NCBI GenBank assembly: GCA_947625205.1
Contig: CANQNN010000009.1
Coordinates: forward strand, 26,999-90,998
Direction: 5' to 3'
Source: an uncultured Lachnospiraceae bacterium
Lineage (GTDB): Bacteria; Bacillota; Clostridia; Lachnospirales; Lachnospiraceae
Length of the DNA stretch: 64,000 bases
Shown: positions 16,737 through 27,000 of the stretch, piece by piece
How positions within the stretch are numbered: position 1 is the stretch's first letter
Layout of the letters: every line of letters starts with the position of its first letter
Position numbers and translations under genes: made by a program
The notes under the pieces: generated by a model
What the model was told of the DNA's origin: nothing
Databases searched by the model: none
The model's input: the letters and a program-made list of their open reading frames with translations, nothing else

Positions 16737-17729
16737 CTACTCCTCGCGGTATCCTGCGAGAAATTCAACATACTTTCCCGTTCCGACAGCCACTGCCGTC
16801 ATCGGGTCTTCCGCCGTCATGGTGTTGATCCCTGTCTTAGCCGCGATCAGGTCTTCCAGTCCGCGAAGCAGGCTTCCTCCTCCGGTCAGCACGATCCCCC
16901 GGTCAGCGATATCCGCCGCCAGTTCCGGAGGTGTTTTCTCCAGAACGCTATGGATCGTCTCAACGATCTGCACCGTAGTCTCATGAAGCGCCTCCTCGGT
17001 TTCCTCTGAAGACACCTTGACGGTACGGGGCAGACCCGTCACCAGATTACGTCCTCTGACATCCATATAGTCAACTTCCGGTCTCTTATAAGCCGATCCG
17101 ATCTTGATCTTCAGATCTTCCGCCGTCCGCTCACCGATCAGCAGATTATGTTTCTTACGCATATAACGTACAATGGCCTCATCGAAATCATCTCCCGCGA
17201 TTTTGATAGATGCGCTGACCACTGTGCCGCCAAGCGAGATAACGGCAATATCGGATGTTCCGCCGCCGATATCCACGATCATATTACCGCACGGCTTGGA
17301 GATATCTATGCCCGCGCCGATCGCTGCGGCAATAGGCTCCTCAATAATGGAAACCTCTCTTGCGCCCGCCTGATATGTCGCGTCCTCAACCGCCTTCTTC
17401 TCCACTTCCGTAACGCCGCTGGGCACGCAGACTGCGATGCGCGGCTTGCGGAAGGTCTTCTTGCCGAGAGCTTTCTGTATGAAATACTTCATCATTTTCT
17501 CGGTAACCTGATAGTCCGAGATAACACCCTGGCGGAGCGGCCTTACCGCGACAATATTGCCGGGCGTCCTGCCTAACATAAGTCTGGCGTCCTCACCGAT
17601 CGCCTTGATCTTGTTTGTATCTCTATCAAAAGCTACAACGGAAGGCTCTTTTAACACAACGCCTTTGCCCCTGATGTAGACTAATATACTCGCTGTTCCC
17701 AAATCAATTCCGATATCCGTATACTGCAT
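16737..17729 (-). CDS. mbl: MreB-family rod-shape protein (Mbl-like)
   Basis: Actin-like cytoskeletal ATPase that guides cell-wall elongation. Actin-fold motifs are DIGIDLGTASILVYI at the start, IVDIGGGTSDIAVISLGG near 150-168, and GIVLTGGGSLLRGLE near 278-292. Length is 330 residues. The ATG at 17727-17729 is used; 13 more upstream codons lack support. It is followed by flhO and flhP as in the Bacillus mbl operon, which argues for the Mbl paralogue rather than MreB of the mreBCD operon. It has its own promoter at 17771-17799. Confidence 0.93.
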   Translation of the reverse strand: MQYTDIGIDLGTASILVYIRGKGVVLKEPSVVAFDRDTNKIKAIGEDARLMLGRTPGNIVAVRPLRQGVISDYQVTEKMMKYFIQKALGKKTFRKPRIAVCVPSGVTEVEKKAVEDATYQAGAREVSIIEEPIAAAIGAGIDISKPCGNMIVDIGGGTSDIAVISLGGTVVSASIKIAGDDFDEAIVRYMRKKHNLLIGERTAEDLKIKIGSAYKRPEVDYMDVRGRNLVTGLPRTVKVSSEETEEALHETTVQIVETIHSVLEKTPPELAADIADRGIVLTGGGSLLRGLEDLIAAKTGINTMTAEDPMTAVAVGTGKYVEFLAGYREE

Positions 17730-17770
17730 TTCCCTTTGATCCCCTTTCCCGCAGACTCTGTGTAGCATAT

Positions 17771-17799
17771 ATTATAACCTAAAGGGCTGGTTTTTCAAA
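17771..17799 (-). promoter_or_regulatory. Sigma-A promoter of mbl-flhO-flhP
   Basis: Minus strand TTTGAA, 17-base spacer, TATAAT, about 45 bases before the mbl ATG. No sigma-D type promoter is evident, so flagellar genes here appear to start from a housekeeping promoter. Confidence 0.7.
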
Positions 17800-17814
17800 G
17801 GTTTTTATCGTTTT

Positions 17815-17872
17815 TTTTGAAAAAAAAGAAAAACGCCAAAAACAGAACGGTTCCATCCGCTCTATTTCTGGC
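17815..17872 (-). terminator. Terminator of uvrB-uvrA
   Basis: On the minus strand a 16-bp stem (GCCAGAAATAGAGCGG with CCGTTCTGTTTTTGGC, including G-U pairs) closes a 6-base loop and is followed by a long T-rich tract. It lies about 85 bases past the uvrA stop. The rest of 17730-17957 shows nothing else besides the mbl promoter. Confidence 0.85.
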
Positions 17873-17957
17873 ATCCATGCCTTACGATATCTTTATCGGC
17901 ATGCTATCTCTTTTTCTTAACCCCGTTTCAATATTTTATGTCATTTTTATTGTTTTA

Positions 17958-20828
17958 TTACCGCTTCCTGTATCTGTCTAACATTTTCTTTACATAAATT
18001 CCCGTATAAGACGCCGGATTCTTGGCTATCTGCTCGGGCGTTCCTTCCGCTATGACCGTTCCGCCGCCGTCGCCGCCCTCCGGCCCCATATCGATAATAT
18101 AATCGGCTGTCTTGATCACATCCAGATTATGCTCGATGACCACAACGGTGTTGCCGCCTTCCGCCAGCTTGTGCAGAATATCCACGAGCTTGTGCACGTC
18201 TGCGAAGTGCAGACCCGTGGTCGGCTCGTCCAGAATGTAGATCGTCTTGCCCGTGCCGCGTCTGCTCAGCTCCGTGGCCAGCTTGATGCGCTGCGCCTCG
18301 CCGCCGGAGAGGGTCGTGGACGGCTGCCCCAGCTTCACATACGAAAGACCTACGTCGTACAGTGTCTCTATCTTCCGCCGGATGGAAGGAAGATTTTCAA
18401 AGAACGGCATCGCCTCCTCCACCGTCATATCCAGCACATCGTATATACTCTTACCTTTGTATTTTACCTCCAGCGTCTCCCGGTTGTACCGTTTACCTCC
18501 GCACACCTCGCAGGGCACATAGACATCCGGCAGAAAATGCATCTCGATCTTAATAATACCGTCTCCGCTGCAGGCCTCGCATCGGCCGCCTTTGACGTTA
18601 AAGCTGAACCGCCCTTTCTTGTAGCCTCTCGCCTTCGCATCCTGCGTGGACGCAAAAAGATCTCTGATCTGGTCAAACACACCCGTATAGGTTGCCGGAT
18701 TCGACCGGGGCGTCCTGCCTATAGGGGACTGGTCGATATTGATCACCTTATCTAACTGCCTGATCCCTTCGATCTTCCCATGCCTGCCGGGTATGCACCG
18801 CGCCCTGTTCAAATCATGCGCCAGACGTTTGTACAGGATCTCATTGATAAGCGAGCTTTTGCCCGACCCGGACACTCCCGTCACGCAGGTAAAAATTCCC
18901 AGCGGGATTTTGACGTCGATCTTTTTTAAGTTATTTTCTTCCGCACCCCTGATCGTCAGATAACCCGTGGGTTTTCTGCGGGATGACGGAACGGGGATCT
19001 GCAGTCTGCCGCTTAAGTACTGCCCCGTAACGGATTCCTCCACCTGCATGATCTCCTGCGCCGTTCCCTGCGCCACTACCTCGCCGCCGTGAGAGCCGGC
19101 GCCGGGTCCGATATCAATGATGTGGTCAGCGGCAAGCATGGTATCCTCATCGTGTTCAACCACTATAAGCGTATTGCCCATATCCTTTAAGTTCTTAAGA
19201 GCCGCTATGAGCTTGTCATTGTCTCTCTGGTGCAGGCCGATACTCGGCTCGTCCAGGATATAGCATACGCCCACCAGACCCGAACCGATCTGTGTGGCCA
19301 GGCGGATTCGCTGCGCCTCGCCGCCCGAAAGAGTGCCTGTCGCTCTCGCAAGCGACAGATATTCCAATCCGACTTCCACCAGGAATCCCACTCTTGCCCG
19401 GATCTCTTTTAATATCTGTTTTCCGATCAGCTCCTGCTGCGGCGTAAGCTTCATGCCGCCTATAAAATCATGCAGTTTTTTGACGGACAGGGAAGTGATC
19501 TCATATATGTTTTTGTCACAGACTGTCACTGCAAGTGACTCTTTCTTAAGACGCATACCCTTACATTCTTTGCAAGGCGTGATGCGCATGTATGACTCGT
19601 ATTCCTGCTTCGTGATATCGGATGCCGTCTCACGGTACTTACGCTCCACATTTTTGATAAGGCCTTCAAAGGCTATCGGATATACCCCTCTGCCCCTCTG
19701 CCCTTCATAATAGACGTTGACTCTTCTGCCATCGGTCCCATGACAGATGATGTCCTGTATCTTCCGGGGAAGTTTTTCATAGGGCGTGTCCATGCTGAAT
19801 TCATATTCTTTGGCAAGCGCCCGCAGAACCGCATTTGTAAAGCTCCCCTCATCTTTACTCGTCTGCCACCCCATGACCGAGATCGCGCCTTCGCTAAGGC
19901 TCAAGCTCTTGTCCGGGATCATCAGATCCACATCAAATTCCATCTTGTATCCCAGTCCAAAGCACTCCGGGCATGCGCCGAAAGGATTGTTGAAAGAAAA
20001 ACTTCTCGGTTCGATCTCGCCGATACTGATCCCGCAATCCGGACATGCAAAGTTCTGGCTGAAGTTTAACGGCTCGCCGTCTATCACGTCAAGCAGCATC
20101 AGCCCGTCCGCCAGCGCAAAAACATTCTCGATGGAATCTGTCAGTCGTCTTTCGATCCCTTCCCTGACAACCAGGCGGTCCACGATGATCTCGATATTAT
20201 GCTTGATATTTTTATCCATAGGAATATCTTCGGACAGATCATACAGACTGCCATCCACACGCACGCGCACGTAACCGCTCTTCTTGGCGCGCTCAAACAC
20301 CTTGGCGTGTTCGCCTTTTCTGCCCCGCACTACCGGAGCGAGAAGCTGTATTTTCGTTCCTTCGGGAAGCCCCAATATCTGATCCACGATCTGATCCACC
20401 GTCTGCTTCCTGATCTCCCTGCCGCACTGCGGACAGTGGGGAATACCGATCCTCGCATACAACAGCCTGAAATAATCATATATCTCCGTCACGGTTCCCA
20501 CCGTGGAACGCGGATTGCGGTTAGTCGATTTCTGGTCTATGGAGATAGCCGGTGACAGCCCTTCGATCTTCTCCACGTTGGGTTTCTCCATCTGTCCCAG
20601 GAACTGGCGGGCATAAGATGACAGGGACTCCATGTACCTGCGCTGTCCCTCCGCATAAATCGTGTCAAACGCAAGAGACGATTTGCCCGACCCGGACAAT
20701 CCCGTAAGAACAACGAACTCATTTCTCGGAATGTCCACATTCAGATTTTTCAGATTATGTTCATTGGCGCCCCGTATCTTAATATATTCTCTGGGACGCA
20801 TCTTTACCGTATCAGTCGTATCAGCCAT
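17958..20828 (-). CDS. uvrA: Excinuclease ABC subunit A
   Basis: Damage-recognition ATPase of nucleotide excision repair. It has two ABC modules with Walker A motifs [12 protein letters not shown] (near 42) and [12 protein letters not shown] (near 640), two [24 protein letters not shown] signatures, and two zinc-binding Cys4 sites (near 255-285 and 735-765, the second with CEAC and CEVC). The length of 956 residues is usual. The start ATG at 20826-20828 has only a distant GGAGG, but it lies 29 bases after uvrB and may be coupled. It shares a LexA-type site upstream of uvrB. Confidence 0.98.
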   Translation of the reverse strand: MADTTDTVKMRPREYIKIRGANEHNLKNLNVDIPRNEFVVLTGLSGSGKSSLAFDTIYAEGQRRYMESLSSYARQFLGQMEKPNVEKIEGLSPAISIDQKSTNRNPRSTVGTVTEIYDYFRLLYARIGIPHCPQCGREIRKQTVDQIVDQILGLPEGTKIQLLAPVVRGRKGEHAKVFERAKKSGYVRVRVDGSLYDLSEDIPMDKNIKHNIEIIVDRLVVREGIERRLTDSIENVFALADGLMLLDVIDGEPLNFSQNFACPDCGISIGEIEPRSFSFNNPFGACPECFGLGYKMEFDVDLMIPDKSLSLSEGAISVMGWQTSKDEGSFTNAVLRALAKEYEFSMDTPYEKLPRKIQDIICHGTDGRRVNVYYEGQRGRGVYPIAFEGLIKNVERKYRETASDITKQEYESYMRITPCKECKGMRLKKESLAVTVCDKNIYEITSLSVKKLHDFIGGMKLTPQQELIGKQILKEIRARVGFLVEVGLEYLSLARATGTLSGGEAQRIRLATQIGSGLVGVCYILDEPSIGLHQRDNDKLIAALKNLKDMGNTLIVVEHDEDTMLAADHIIDIGPGAGSHGGEVVAQGTAQEIMQVEESVTGQYLSGRLQIPVPSSRRKPTGYLTIRGAEENNLKKIDVKIPLGIFTCVTGVSGSGKSSLINEILYKRLAHDLNRARCIPGRHGKIEGIRQLDKVINIDQSPIGRTPRSNPATYTGVFDQIRDLFASTQDAKARGYKKGRFSFNVKGGRCEACSGDGIIKIEMHFLPDVYVPCEVCGGKRYNRETLEVKYKGKSIYDVLDMTVEEAMPFFENLPSIRRKIETLYDVGLSYVKLGQPSTTLSGGEAQRIKLATELSRRGTGKTIYILDEPTTGLHFADVHKLVDILHKLAEGGNTVVVIEHNLDVIKTADYIIDMGPEGGDGGGTVIAEGTPEQIAKNPASYTGIYVKKMLDRYRKR

Positions 20829-20857
20829 AGCGCTTTCTCAATACCTCCGTACCTATA

Positions 20858-22846
20858 TCACTTATCAAAATCTCTCAGTCTGCCTTTCAGATCCTTCATG
20901 CGGTCGCGCAGCTCGGCGGCAGCCTCGAAGTTCAGATCGGCGGCGGCTTTCTTCATCTGTTTCTCCACATCCCTGATCAGCTTCTCCAGCTCCTGTCTGC
21001 TCATGGATTCAGGATCTTTCTCAAACCGCATCTCCTCCTTCTCCACTGTCCTGGAAATACTGATCAGATCACGAACCGCTTTCCTGACTGACTGCGGCGT
21101 GATGCCGTGTTCCTCATTATACTGCTGCTGTATCTTACGTCTTCTGTTCGTCTCATCTATCGCCGCGCGCATGGAATCCGTCATGCTGTCCGCGTACATG
21201 ATGACATGTCCGTCCACATTGCGGGCCGCACGTCCAATCGTCTGTATCAGAGACGTCTCCGAGCGGAGAAAGCCTTCCTTGTCCGCGTCCAGAATGGCGA
21301 CCAGTGCTATCTCCGGTATATCCAGTCCTTCACGCAGCAGATTGATACCTACCAGCACATCGAAGACGTCCAGACGCATGTCCCTGATGATCTCCGCCCG
21401 TTCCAGCGTATCGATATCGGAGTGAAGATACTTGACGCGGATATCTACTTCCTTCATGTAATCGGTCAGATCCTCCGCCATCCGCTTGGTAAGCGTTGTC
21501 ACAAGGATCTTATGATGTTTTGCCACCTCTTTATTGACTTCCGAGATAAGATCGTCGATCTGTCCCTCCACCGGACGCACATCCACCTCAGGGTCAAGAA
21601 GGCCGGTAGGTCTGATGATCTGCTCAGTCCTGAACAGTTCATGCGCCGCCTCGTAGTCGGAAGGCGTCGCCGACACAAACAGCATCTGGTCTATGTGCTG
21701 TTCAAATTCCTGAAAATTAAGAGGGCGGTTATCCAATGCCGAAGGAAGTCTGAAGCCATAATCCACCAGCGTATTCTTGCGGGATCTGTCCCCGGCGAAC
21801 ATGCCGCGTATCTGCGGGATCGTCATGTGGGACTCGTCAATGATGATAAGAAAATCACCCGTGAAATAATCCAACAGCGTGAAAGGCGGCTCTCCCTGCG
21901 CCATACCGTTTAAATGCCGGGAATAATTCTCTATGCCAGAGCAGAATCCCGTCTCTCTGAGCATCTCTATATCGAAATTGGTCCTCTCCGCAATGCGCTG
22001 CGCCTCTAACAGCTTGTCCTCGCTCTTAAAGTATTTGACCCGCTCCTCCAATTCCTTCCCGATCTCCACACAGGCGGCGTTGATCTTCTCCTGCGGCACC
22101 ACATAATGAGACGCCGGATAGATCATCACATGCTCCAGCGTGGCGTGTACCTGTCCCGTCAGCACGTCAGTCTGCGCGATGCGGTCGATCTCATCGCCGA
22201 AAAATTCCACCCGGATCAGATAATCATCGGTCTGCGCCGGATGGATCTCCAGCACATCCCCTCTCACGCGGAAACAGCACCTGTCCAGATCCATATCGTT
22301 GCGCTCATACTGCATTTCGATCAGTCCGCGTATCACTTCATCGCGGTCCTTCTGCATACCCGGTCTTAGGGACATGCTCATGCCCGCATATTCTTCGGGG
22401 CTTCCCAGTCCGTAGATGCAGGATACGCTTGCCACCACGACTACATCTCTGCGTTCCGTCAAAGAAGCCGTCGCAGAAAGCCGAAGCTTGTCGATCTCGT
22501 CATTGATAGATGAATCCTTGGCGATATAAGTGTCCGTGGAAGGCACATATGCCTCCGGCTGATAGTAGTCATAGTAGGACACAAAATATTCTACCGCGTT
22601 CTCCGGAAAAAATTCTTTAAATTCACCGTACAGCTGTCCCGCCAGCGTCTTGTTGTGAGCGATCACAAGAGTGGGCTTATTAAGCGCCTGTATGATGTTC
22701 GCCATAGTAAAAGTCTTGCCGGAACCGGTCACGCCAAGCAGCGTCTGAAATTGATTTCCTTTGCGAAAACCTTCCACAAGTTCAGCGATCGCCTTCGGCT
22801 GATCGCCTGTGGGCCGGTATTCCGATACCAGTTTAAAATGATCCAT
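20858..22846 (-). CDS. uvrB: Excinuclease ABC subunit B
   Basis: Helicase-like damage verifier of excision repair. Seen are the N-terminal [17 protein letters not shown], Walker [15 protein letters not shown] near residue 40, the beta-hairpin region [12 protein letters not shown] near 95, [10 protein letters not shown] in motif II, and a C-terminal UVR motif that binds UvrC ([19 protein letters not shown]). The start is the ATG at 22844-22846 with GGGAG seven bases upstream. The 17-codon upstream extension would run into the promoter. Length is 662 residues. A LexA box and an extended -10 lie in front of it. Confidence 0.97.
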   Translation of the reverse strand: MDHFKLVSEYRPTGDQPKAIAELVEGFRKGNQFQTLLGVTGSGKTFTMANIIQALNKPTLVIAHNKTLAGQLYGEFKEFFPENAVEYFVSYYDYYQPEAYVPSTDTYIAKDSSINDEIDKLRLSATASLTERRDVVVVASVSCIYGLGSPEEYAGMSMSLRPGMQKDRDEVIRGLIEMQYERNDMDLDRCCFRVRGDVLEIHPAQTDDYLIRVEFFGDEIDRIAQTDVLTGQVHATLEHVMIYPASHYVVPQEKINAACVEIGKELEERVKYFKSEDKLLEAQRIAERTNFDIEMLRETGFCSGIENYSRHLNGMAQGEPPFTLLDYFTGDFLIIIDESHMTIPQIRGMFAGDRSRKNTLVDYGFRLPSALDNRPLNFQEFEQHIDQMLFVSATPSDYEAAHELFRTEQIIRPTGLLDPEVDVRPVEGQIDDLISEVNKEVAKHHKILVTTLTKRMAEDLTDYMKEVDIRVKYLHSDIDTLERAEIIRDMRLDVFDVLVGINLLREGLDIPEIALVAILDADKEGFLRSETSLIQTIGRAARNVDGHVIMYADSMTDSMRAAIDETNRRRKIQQQYNEEHGITPQSVRKAVRDLISISRTVEKEEMRFEKDPESMSRQELEKLIRDVEKQMKKAAADLNFEAAAELRDRMKDLKGRLRDFDK

Positions 22847-22933
22847 ACTGATCTCCCGGCGGCCGTGCCTGTATGCATACGATATCGCGCATTGCATGTC
22901 TGTCTCAACCGGACCGGCCGCGTCTACACTGAC

Positions 22934-22942
22934 AGTATAACA
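22934..22942 (-). promoter_or_regulatory. Extended -10 promoter of uvrBA
   Basis: Minus strand TGTTATACT (extended -10) about 90 bases upstream of uvrB. The -35 at 17 bases (TGTACT) is weak. The LexA-type box starts about 9 bases upstream of that -35. Confidence 0.55.
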
Positions 22943-22951
22943 GAGTGCGGC

Positions 22952-22994
22952 AAAAAAGTACAGCAGAAATCGAACTTTTGTTCTGTTTCTGCTG
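22952..22994 (-). terminator. Terminator of the ftsE-manC operon
   Basis: Minus strand CAGCAGAAA, 16-base loop, TTTCTGCTG, then TACTTTTTTG. It lies directly after the manC stop (23000). The loop contains the LexA-type box. Confidence 0.75.
22971..22984. promoter_or_regulatory. LexA/DinR operator (SOS box) for uvrBA
   Basis: CGAACTTTTGTTCT, with the exact palindromic core GAAC-N4-GTTC that LexA of Gram-positive bacteria binds. It sits upstream of the uvrB promoter -10. Excision-repair genes are classic SOS targets in Firmicutes. Confidence 0.82.
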
Positions 22995-22999
22995 TTTGC

Positions 23000-24313
23000 C
23001 TACGGTAACTTCATCTTGATCTTATCGTGTACGCTTATATCCTGTCCGATCTGCACCTCGATCACCTGTAGCTTTGTCTCGGCAATGATCGTGTGCGCAG
23101 TGCCTGCCGGCATCCGTATCACATCCCCGGCGCCCACCTGCCGTTCCTGGCCGTCTATGATCGTTCTGCCCTGACCCTCAGTCACCGTCCATACCTCGTC
23201 CCGCCGCTCATGTCTGTGGTAGTTCATCTGATGTCCGGCGTTTAATGTCACCTTGATCGTCATGCTGTTCTCTTCGATATCTATCACCTGAAAGCTGCCC
23301 CATGATTTCTCCGCAAACATGATCTGCTGGTCGATCGCGTCAACATACGGTTTAATGTAACTGGACTGGTTCTTGTCCGAAACAAGTATTCCTTCCGGGC
23401 TTGCCGATACCACCATATCCTTAAGTCCCATGCAAAGCACAGGGACATTCAATTCATTAATAACGTGCACGTTTTCGCATTGATCGTTCAGGATCGCCTT
23501 ACCGATACATTCATTTTCCATCGCCTCGGCAAGCGTATTCCATGTGCCGATATCTTTCCACATACCGCCAAAACGCATCACCTCGATGTGCCGCTCACGC
23601 TCCGCTACCGCATAATCGAAGCTGATCTTTTCCAGGGCTTCATATCGATCAAAAAGGTCGCTGTAACCCGTAAACGCGATCAGTTCATGCGCCCGCTGCA
23701 GCACATACCCCAGCCTGAAAGCAAACACCCCGCCGTTCCAGAGCGCTCCCTGCGAAATATACTCCCGGGCCTTGTCCTGCGTGGGCTTTTCTTTAAATAC
23801 CTCAACACTACTGATATCCTTCTTATCCTTCGGGATAATATATCCGTACTTTTCGCTTGGGTAAGTCGGTTCTATTCCCATAAGGACCAGATTGGCGTCA
23901 CTGTCGGCCGCATGCTTTCCCAACGCACACAAAGCCTCAAAATAATCATCATTTACGTAAGGATCTACCGGGCACACCACCACTGTTTCCTGCTCCGGTA
24001 TGCCGCGCACATCATGCAGATATGCCGCCGCGAGCACAATCGCCGGAAATGTGTCTCTGCGGCACGGTTCCACACTGATCCCCACATCGCTTCCCAATTG
24101 GTTATGAATCGCAGAGACTTGCGACTTAGCCGTAGCGATCGTAACCTTTGCTCCGGGATCCACAGATTTTATCTGCCGGTACACTCTCTGCACCATAGAT
24201 TCATATCCGCCGTCAGCTTTTTTAAATATTTTAATAAACTGCTTAGATCTGGTATCATTGGAGAGCGGCCAAAGACGTTTGCCCGACCCGCCCGATAACA
24301 ATATAATGTTCAT
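23000..24313 (-). CDS. manC: Mannose-1-phosphate guanylyltransferase with C-terminal cupin
   Basis: Makes GDP-mannose from mannose-1-phosphate and GTP. The nucleotidyltransferase domain begins MNIILLSGGSGKRLWPLSND and spans about 1-270. The C-terminal 90 residues form a cupin with GHQMNYHRHERRDEVWTV and GAGDVIRMPAGTAH, as in the type II phosphomannose isomerase domain, so the protein may be bifunctional. Length is 437 residues. AAAGGAA lies seven bases before the ATG. It begins 15 bases after ctpA, which places a nucleotide-sugar enzyme in the ftsEX operon. The GDP-mannose would go to an extracellular polysaccharide or glycan. Confidence 0.92.
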   Translation of the reverse strand: MNIILLSGGSGKRLWPLSNDTRSKQFIKIFKKADGGYESMVQRVYRQIKSVDPGAKVTIATAKSQVSAIHNQLGSDVGISVEPCRRDTFPAIVLAAAYLHDVRGIPEQETVVVCPVDPYVNDDYFEALCALGKHAADSDANLVLMGIEPTYPSEKYGYIIPKDKKDISSVEVFKEKPTQDKAREYISQGALWNGGVFAFRLGYVLQRAHELIAFTGYSDLFDRYEALEKISFDYAVAERERHIEVMRFGGMWKDIGTWNTLAEAMENECIGKAILNDQCENVHVINELNVPVLCMGLKDMVVSASPEGILVSDKNQSSYIKPYVDAIDQQIMFAEKSWGSFQVIDIEENSMTIKVTLNAGHQMNYHRHERRDEVWTVTEGQGRTIIDGQERQVGAGDVIRMPAGTAHTIIAETKLQVIEVQIGQDISVHDKIKMKLP

Positions 24314-24328
24314 ACGCAGGTTCCTTTA

Positions 24329-25699
24329 TTATCCGATCATCTTCTCTATTTCCTGTTTTGCCCGCTCCAGCTGATTATCCACGCCTTCATTATAATATGC
24401 TTCACCGTCAAACTCACACTCGATATCAGGATCGATACCGACGCCGTGAATATTATTACCGTTTGGCGTAAAGTAAGAGCTGATGGTAAGCTTCAGGGCA
24501 GTGCCGTCCGTAAGCGGCAGCACACGCTGCACGATACCTTTGCCAAACGTTGTAGTGCCGATCAGCGTTCCCTTGCCGTAATCCTTGATCGCTCCCGCCA
24601 GGATTTCCGATGCGCTGGCGGAATTACCGTTGATCAGGACCACCAGCGGCATATTCAGTTCATTTTTGCCATCGCAGCTGTACTCATCCCGCTTGCCGTA
24701 CTTATCTTCCGTGTATACAATGAGTCCTTTCGGCAGGATCATCCTGGCAATATCCGTCACCACTAGAAGACTGCCGCCCGGATTGCTTCTAATGTCAAGT
24801 ATAAGTCCCTTCGCATCAGAGCCTTTGATAACCGCCAGCGCTTCCTTAAACTGATCCAGCGTTACATCGTCAAATTCAGTGATTTGAATGTAACCCACGC
24901 CGTTATCATACATTTCATAATTGACTGTGGGCGATTCTATCCTGCGTCTCACGACATCTATTTCAAGATAATCAGGCTCGCCTTCGCGGTAGATCGTCAG
25001 ATGCACTGTCGAACCTTCTTCGCCTTTTATCCGCGAAACCACTTCGGACAGTTCCAGTCCCTGTGTCGTCTCACCCCCGACAAGATAAATAATATCGTTC
25101 TCACGAAGCCCCGCTTCCTCGGCGGGCGTTCCCGCTATGACGCCGCTGATCTTTGCCATTCCCGTAGTGGCATCCAGACTGACATAAGCGCCGATCCCGA
25201 AATAGATCCCTTCGGTGTCCTGCATCATCTCCTGCCACTCCTGTGCAGTGTAATATACCGAATACGGGTCGTTCAGGGAATCTATCATTCCCGCATACAT
25301 GCCCTCGATCATCGCATCGGTATCAATATCCTCATCTTTGTAATAATATTGGTCAACCAGTTCTTCCAGCGATTCCAGTTTCTTAAGCGTCACATCATTG
25401 ACGACATTCTCAGCCGGTACGCCGCTGGAGCTGGCCACCTGCTGCCCGCGGCTGCTTATCTTCTGATATACTCTTACGCCCGCATACGTACAGCACCCTA
25501 CCAATGTCATGACGACGACCCCGGCCAGCACTCCAAGTAGAAATACGTTTCCCCTGTTATCCCGCTCATGCCGCCCAGGTCCTGGGTTTCCGGGCCTCAA
25601 TGAAGGCTGCTGTCCGGAGTACGGACTCTGTGTTTCCTGATTAACATTGTGCCTGTCATAAACATCATTATAATAATTATTGTCCCCGTTCTGATTCAA
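24329..25699 (-). CDS. C-terminal processing peptidase, S41 family (CtpA/CtpB-like)
   Basis: Membrane-anchored serine protease on the outer face of the membrane. A Gly/Pro/Asn-rich cytoplasmic tail (1-48) is followed by one transmembrane helix (about 51-72), a PDZ domain (about 145-225) and the S41 catalytic domain with Ser in GNSASASEILAG and Lys in GTTTFGKGIVQ. Length is 456 residues. The start is a TTG at 25697-25699; GGAG lies about 10 bases upstream and no ATG or GTG fits. It follows the M23 hydrolase gene by 67 bases. In Firmicutes such proteases lie near ftsEX and may process envelope proteins, including hydrolases. Confidence 0.92.
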   Translation of the reverse strand: MNQNGDNNYYNDVYDRHNVNQETQSPYSGQQPSLRPGNPGPGRHERDNRGNVFLLGVLAGVVVMTLVGCCTYAGVRVYQKISSRGQQVASSSGVPAENVVNDVTLKKLESLEELVDQYYYKDEDIDTDAMIEGMYAGMIDSLNDPYSVYYTAQEWQEMMQDTEGIYFGIGAYVSLDATTGMAKISGVIAGTPAEEAGLRENDIIYLVGGETTQGLELSEVVSRIKGEEGSTVHLTIYREGEPDYLEIDVVRRRIESPTVNYEMYDNGVGYIQITEFDDVTLDQFKEALAVIKGSDAKGLILDIRSNPGGSLLVVTDIARMILPKGLIVYTEDKYGKRDEYSCDGKNELNMPLVVLINGNSASASEILAGAIKDYGKGTLIGTTTFGKGIVQRVLPLTDGTALKLTISSYFTPNGNNIHGVGIDPDIECEFDGEAYYNEGVDNQLERAKQEIEKMIG

Positions 25700-25766
25700 G
25701 ACAACTCATCTCCATCCATTTATACTTCCCGCATTGCCGCCCCCGTAAACCTGTCGCCCCGCCACA

Positions 25767-26993
25767 CTATCCAAGGTAATTCCACGGACTGACATAACTG
25801 CCGTTCAGCCGGACGCCAAAATGCAGGTGATTGCCGGTGGAACGCCCCGTGCTTCCCACCGCCGCAATATTCTGCCCTTTTGTGACCGTTTGCCCTTTGG
25901 ATACATACAGAGCCGAACAATGCATATAGATCGTATACAAGCCGCTGCCGTGGTCTATCATAATGTAGTTTCCCATAGACCCGCTGTATGCTGCGGCTAC
26001 CACATCGCCGTCATACGCCGCCAGGATCGCCGATCCGGCGGGCGCCGCCATGTCCAATCCGTTATGAAACTGCTGCACGCCCAGTATCGGGTGCATACGG
26101 TTTCCGTATTCATCGGATATTCTCTTATAGGCGGGGCAGGGCCACGCAAACATACCGCCGTTATAGATCCTGGCCTGCGCATTCTCCGCCTCCAGACGCG
26201 CCTTTTCCTCGGCTACCGCCTTCTCCAACGCCGCGATCGTGGCGTTCTCGTCCGCGATCTGCGCTTCATATTCTTTGATTGCCGCCTCTTTGCTGGAAAT
26301 ATCGTTCGACACAGCATAGAGCTGATTCTCTTTCTCCCGCAAAAGTGAATTGACGCTGGCTTCCTCCGCCTCAACGGCGCTCTTGGCTTTGTCCAGCACT
26401 TCCTTTTCCGCTTCCAGTTCCTCCTTGCACAGCTGCACCATCTGCGTGATCTCAGTGTATTCGTCCAGCTTATCTCTGTCGTACTGCGAAAGCGCTTCGA
26501 TATAATCCGCTTTATTGATCAGATCCGACAGGCTGCTTGAGGAAAAGAGCATTTCCAGATAAAACGTATCGCCTTTTTCATACATGAACTTGATGCGCTG
26601 CTTCATCGCCTCGTACTGGTCCGTCTGCTGTTTGACCGCCGCATCGAGCTCCGCAGTCGTATCTGTTATCTGCTGCTCTTTTTCGGTTATCAATGTATTA
26701 TATTGCCCGATCTTCTCCTGTATGCCGCTTAATTCGTTATCAAGCTCTGTCACATACGCGGTCAAATCGTTTTTGGATTTCTCCAGTTCCTTCTTGACTG
26801 CCTCCACATCCGTAAGGCCGGACTTCAGCTTGTTCACTTCCTGCCTCGCGGCGGCGATCTCCTCTTCCTTCTCCCGGATGCTCGCGCTCGTGACAGCATA
26901 GACCGGCTCTGAATAAGAATAGGAAAATATAAATACGGTGACTGCACTAAGCAATATGCAGGCTGTTTTTTTGCAGTGTCTTATATACGCCAT
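25767..26993 (-). CDS. Murein hydrolase activator or hydrolase, EnvC/M23 family
   Basis: Secreted peptidoglycan endopeptidase or activator working with FtsEX. It has an N-terminal signal helix (about 9-28), a long coiled coil (about 35-275, rich in Glu/Lys/Ala heptads), then an M23 domain (about 290-405) with the zinc ligands in QFHNGLDMA and HLHFGV plus HGSGLYTIYMHC. All metal ligands are present, so it is probably active. The layout matches the FtsEX-controlled hydrolases of other Firmicutes (coiled coil plus catalytic domain). The ATG at 26991-26993 starts 7 bases after the ftsX stop. Confidence 0.92.
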   Translation of the reverse strand: MAYIRHCKKTACILLSAVTVFIFSYSYSEPVYAVTSASIREKEEEIAAARQEVNKLKSGLTDVEAVKKELEKSKNDLTAYVTELDNELSGIQEKIGQYNTLITEKEQQITDTTAELDAAVKQQTDQYEAMKQRIKFMYEKGDTFYLEMLFSSSSLSDLINKADYIEALSQYDRDKLDEYTEITQMVQLCKEELEAEKEVLDKAKSAVEAEEASVNSLLREKENQLYAVSNDISSKEAAIKEYEAQIADENATIAALEKAVAEEKARLEAENAQARIYNGGMFAWPCPAYKRISDEYGNRMHPILGVQQFHNGLDMAAPAGSAILAAYDGDVVAAAYSGSMGNYIMIDHGSGLYTIYMHCSALYVSKGQTVTKGQNIAAVGSTGRSTGNHLHFGVRLNGSYVSPWNYLG

Positions 26994-27000
26994 CAATTCT

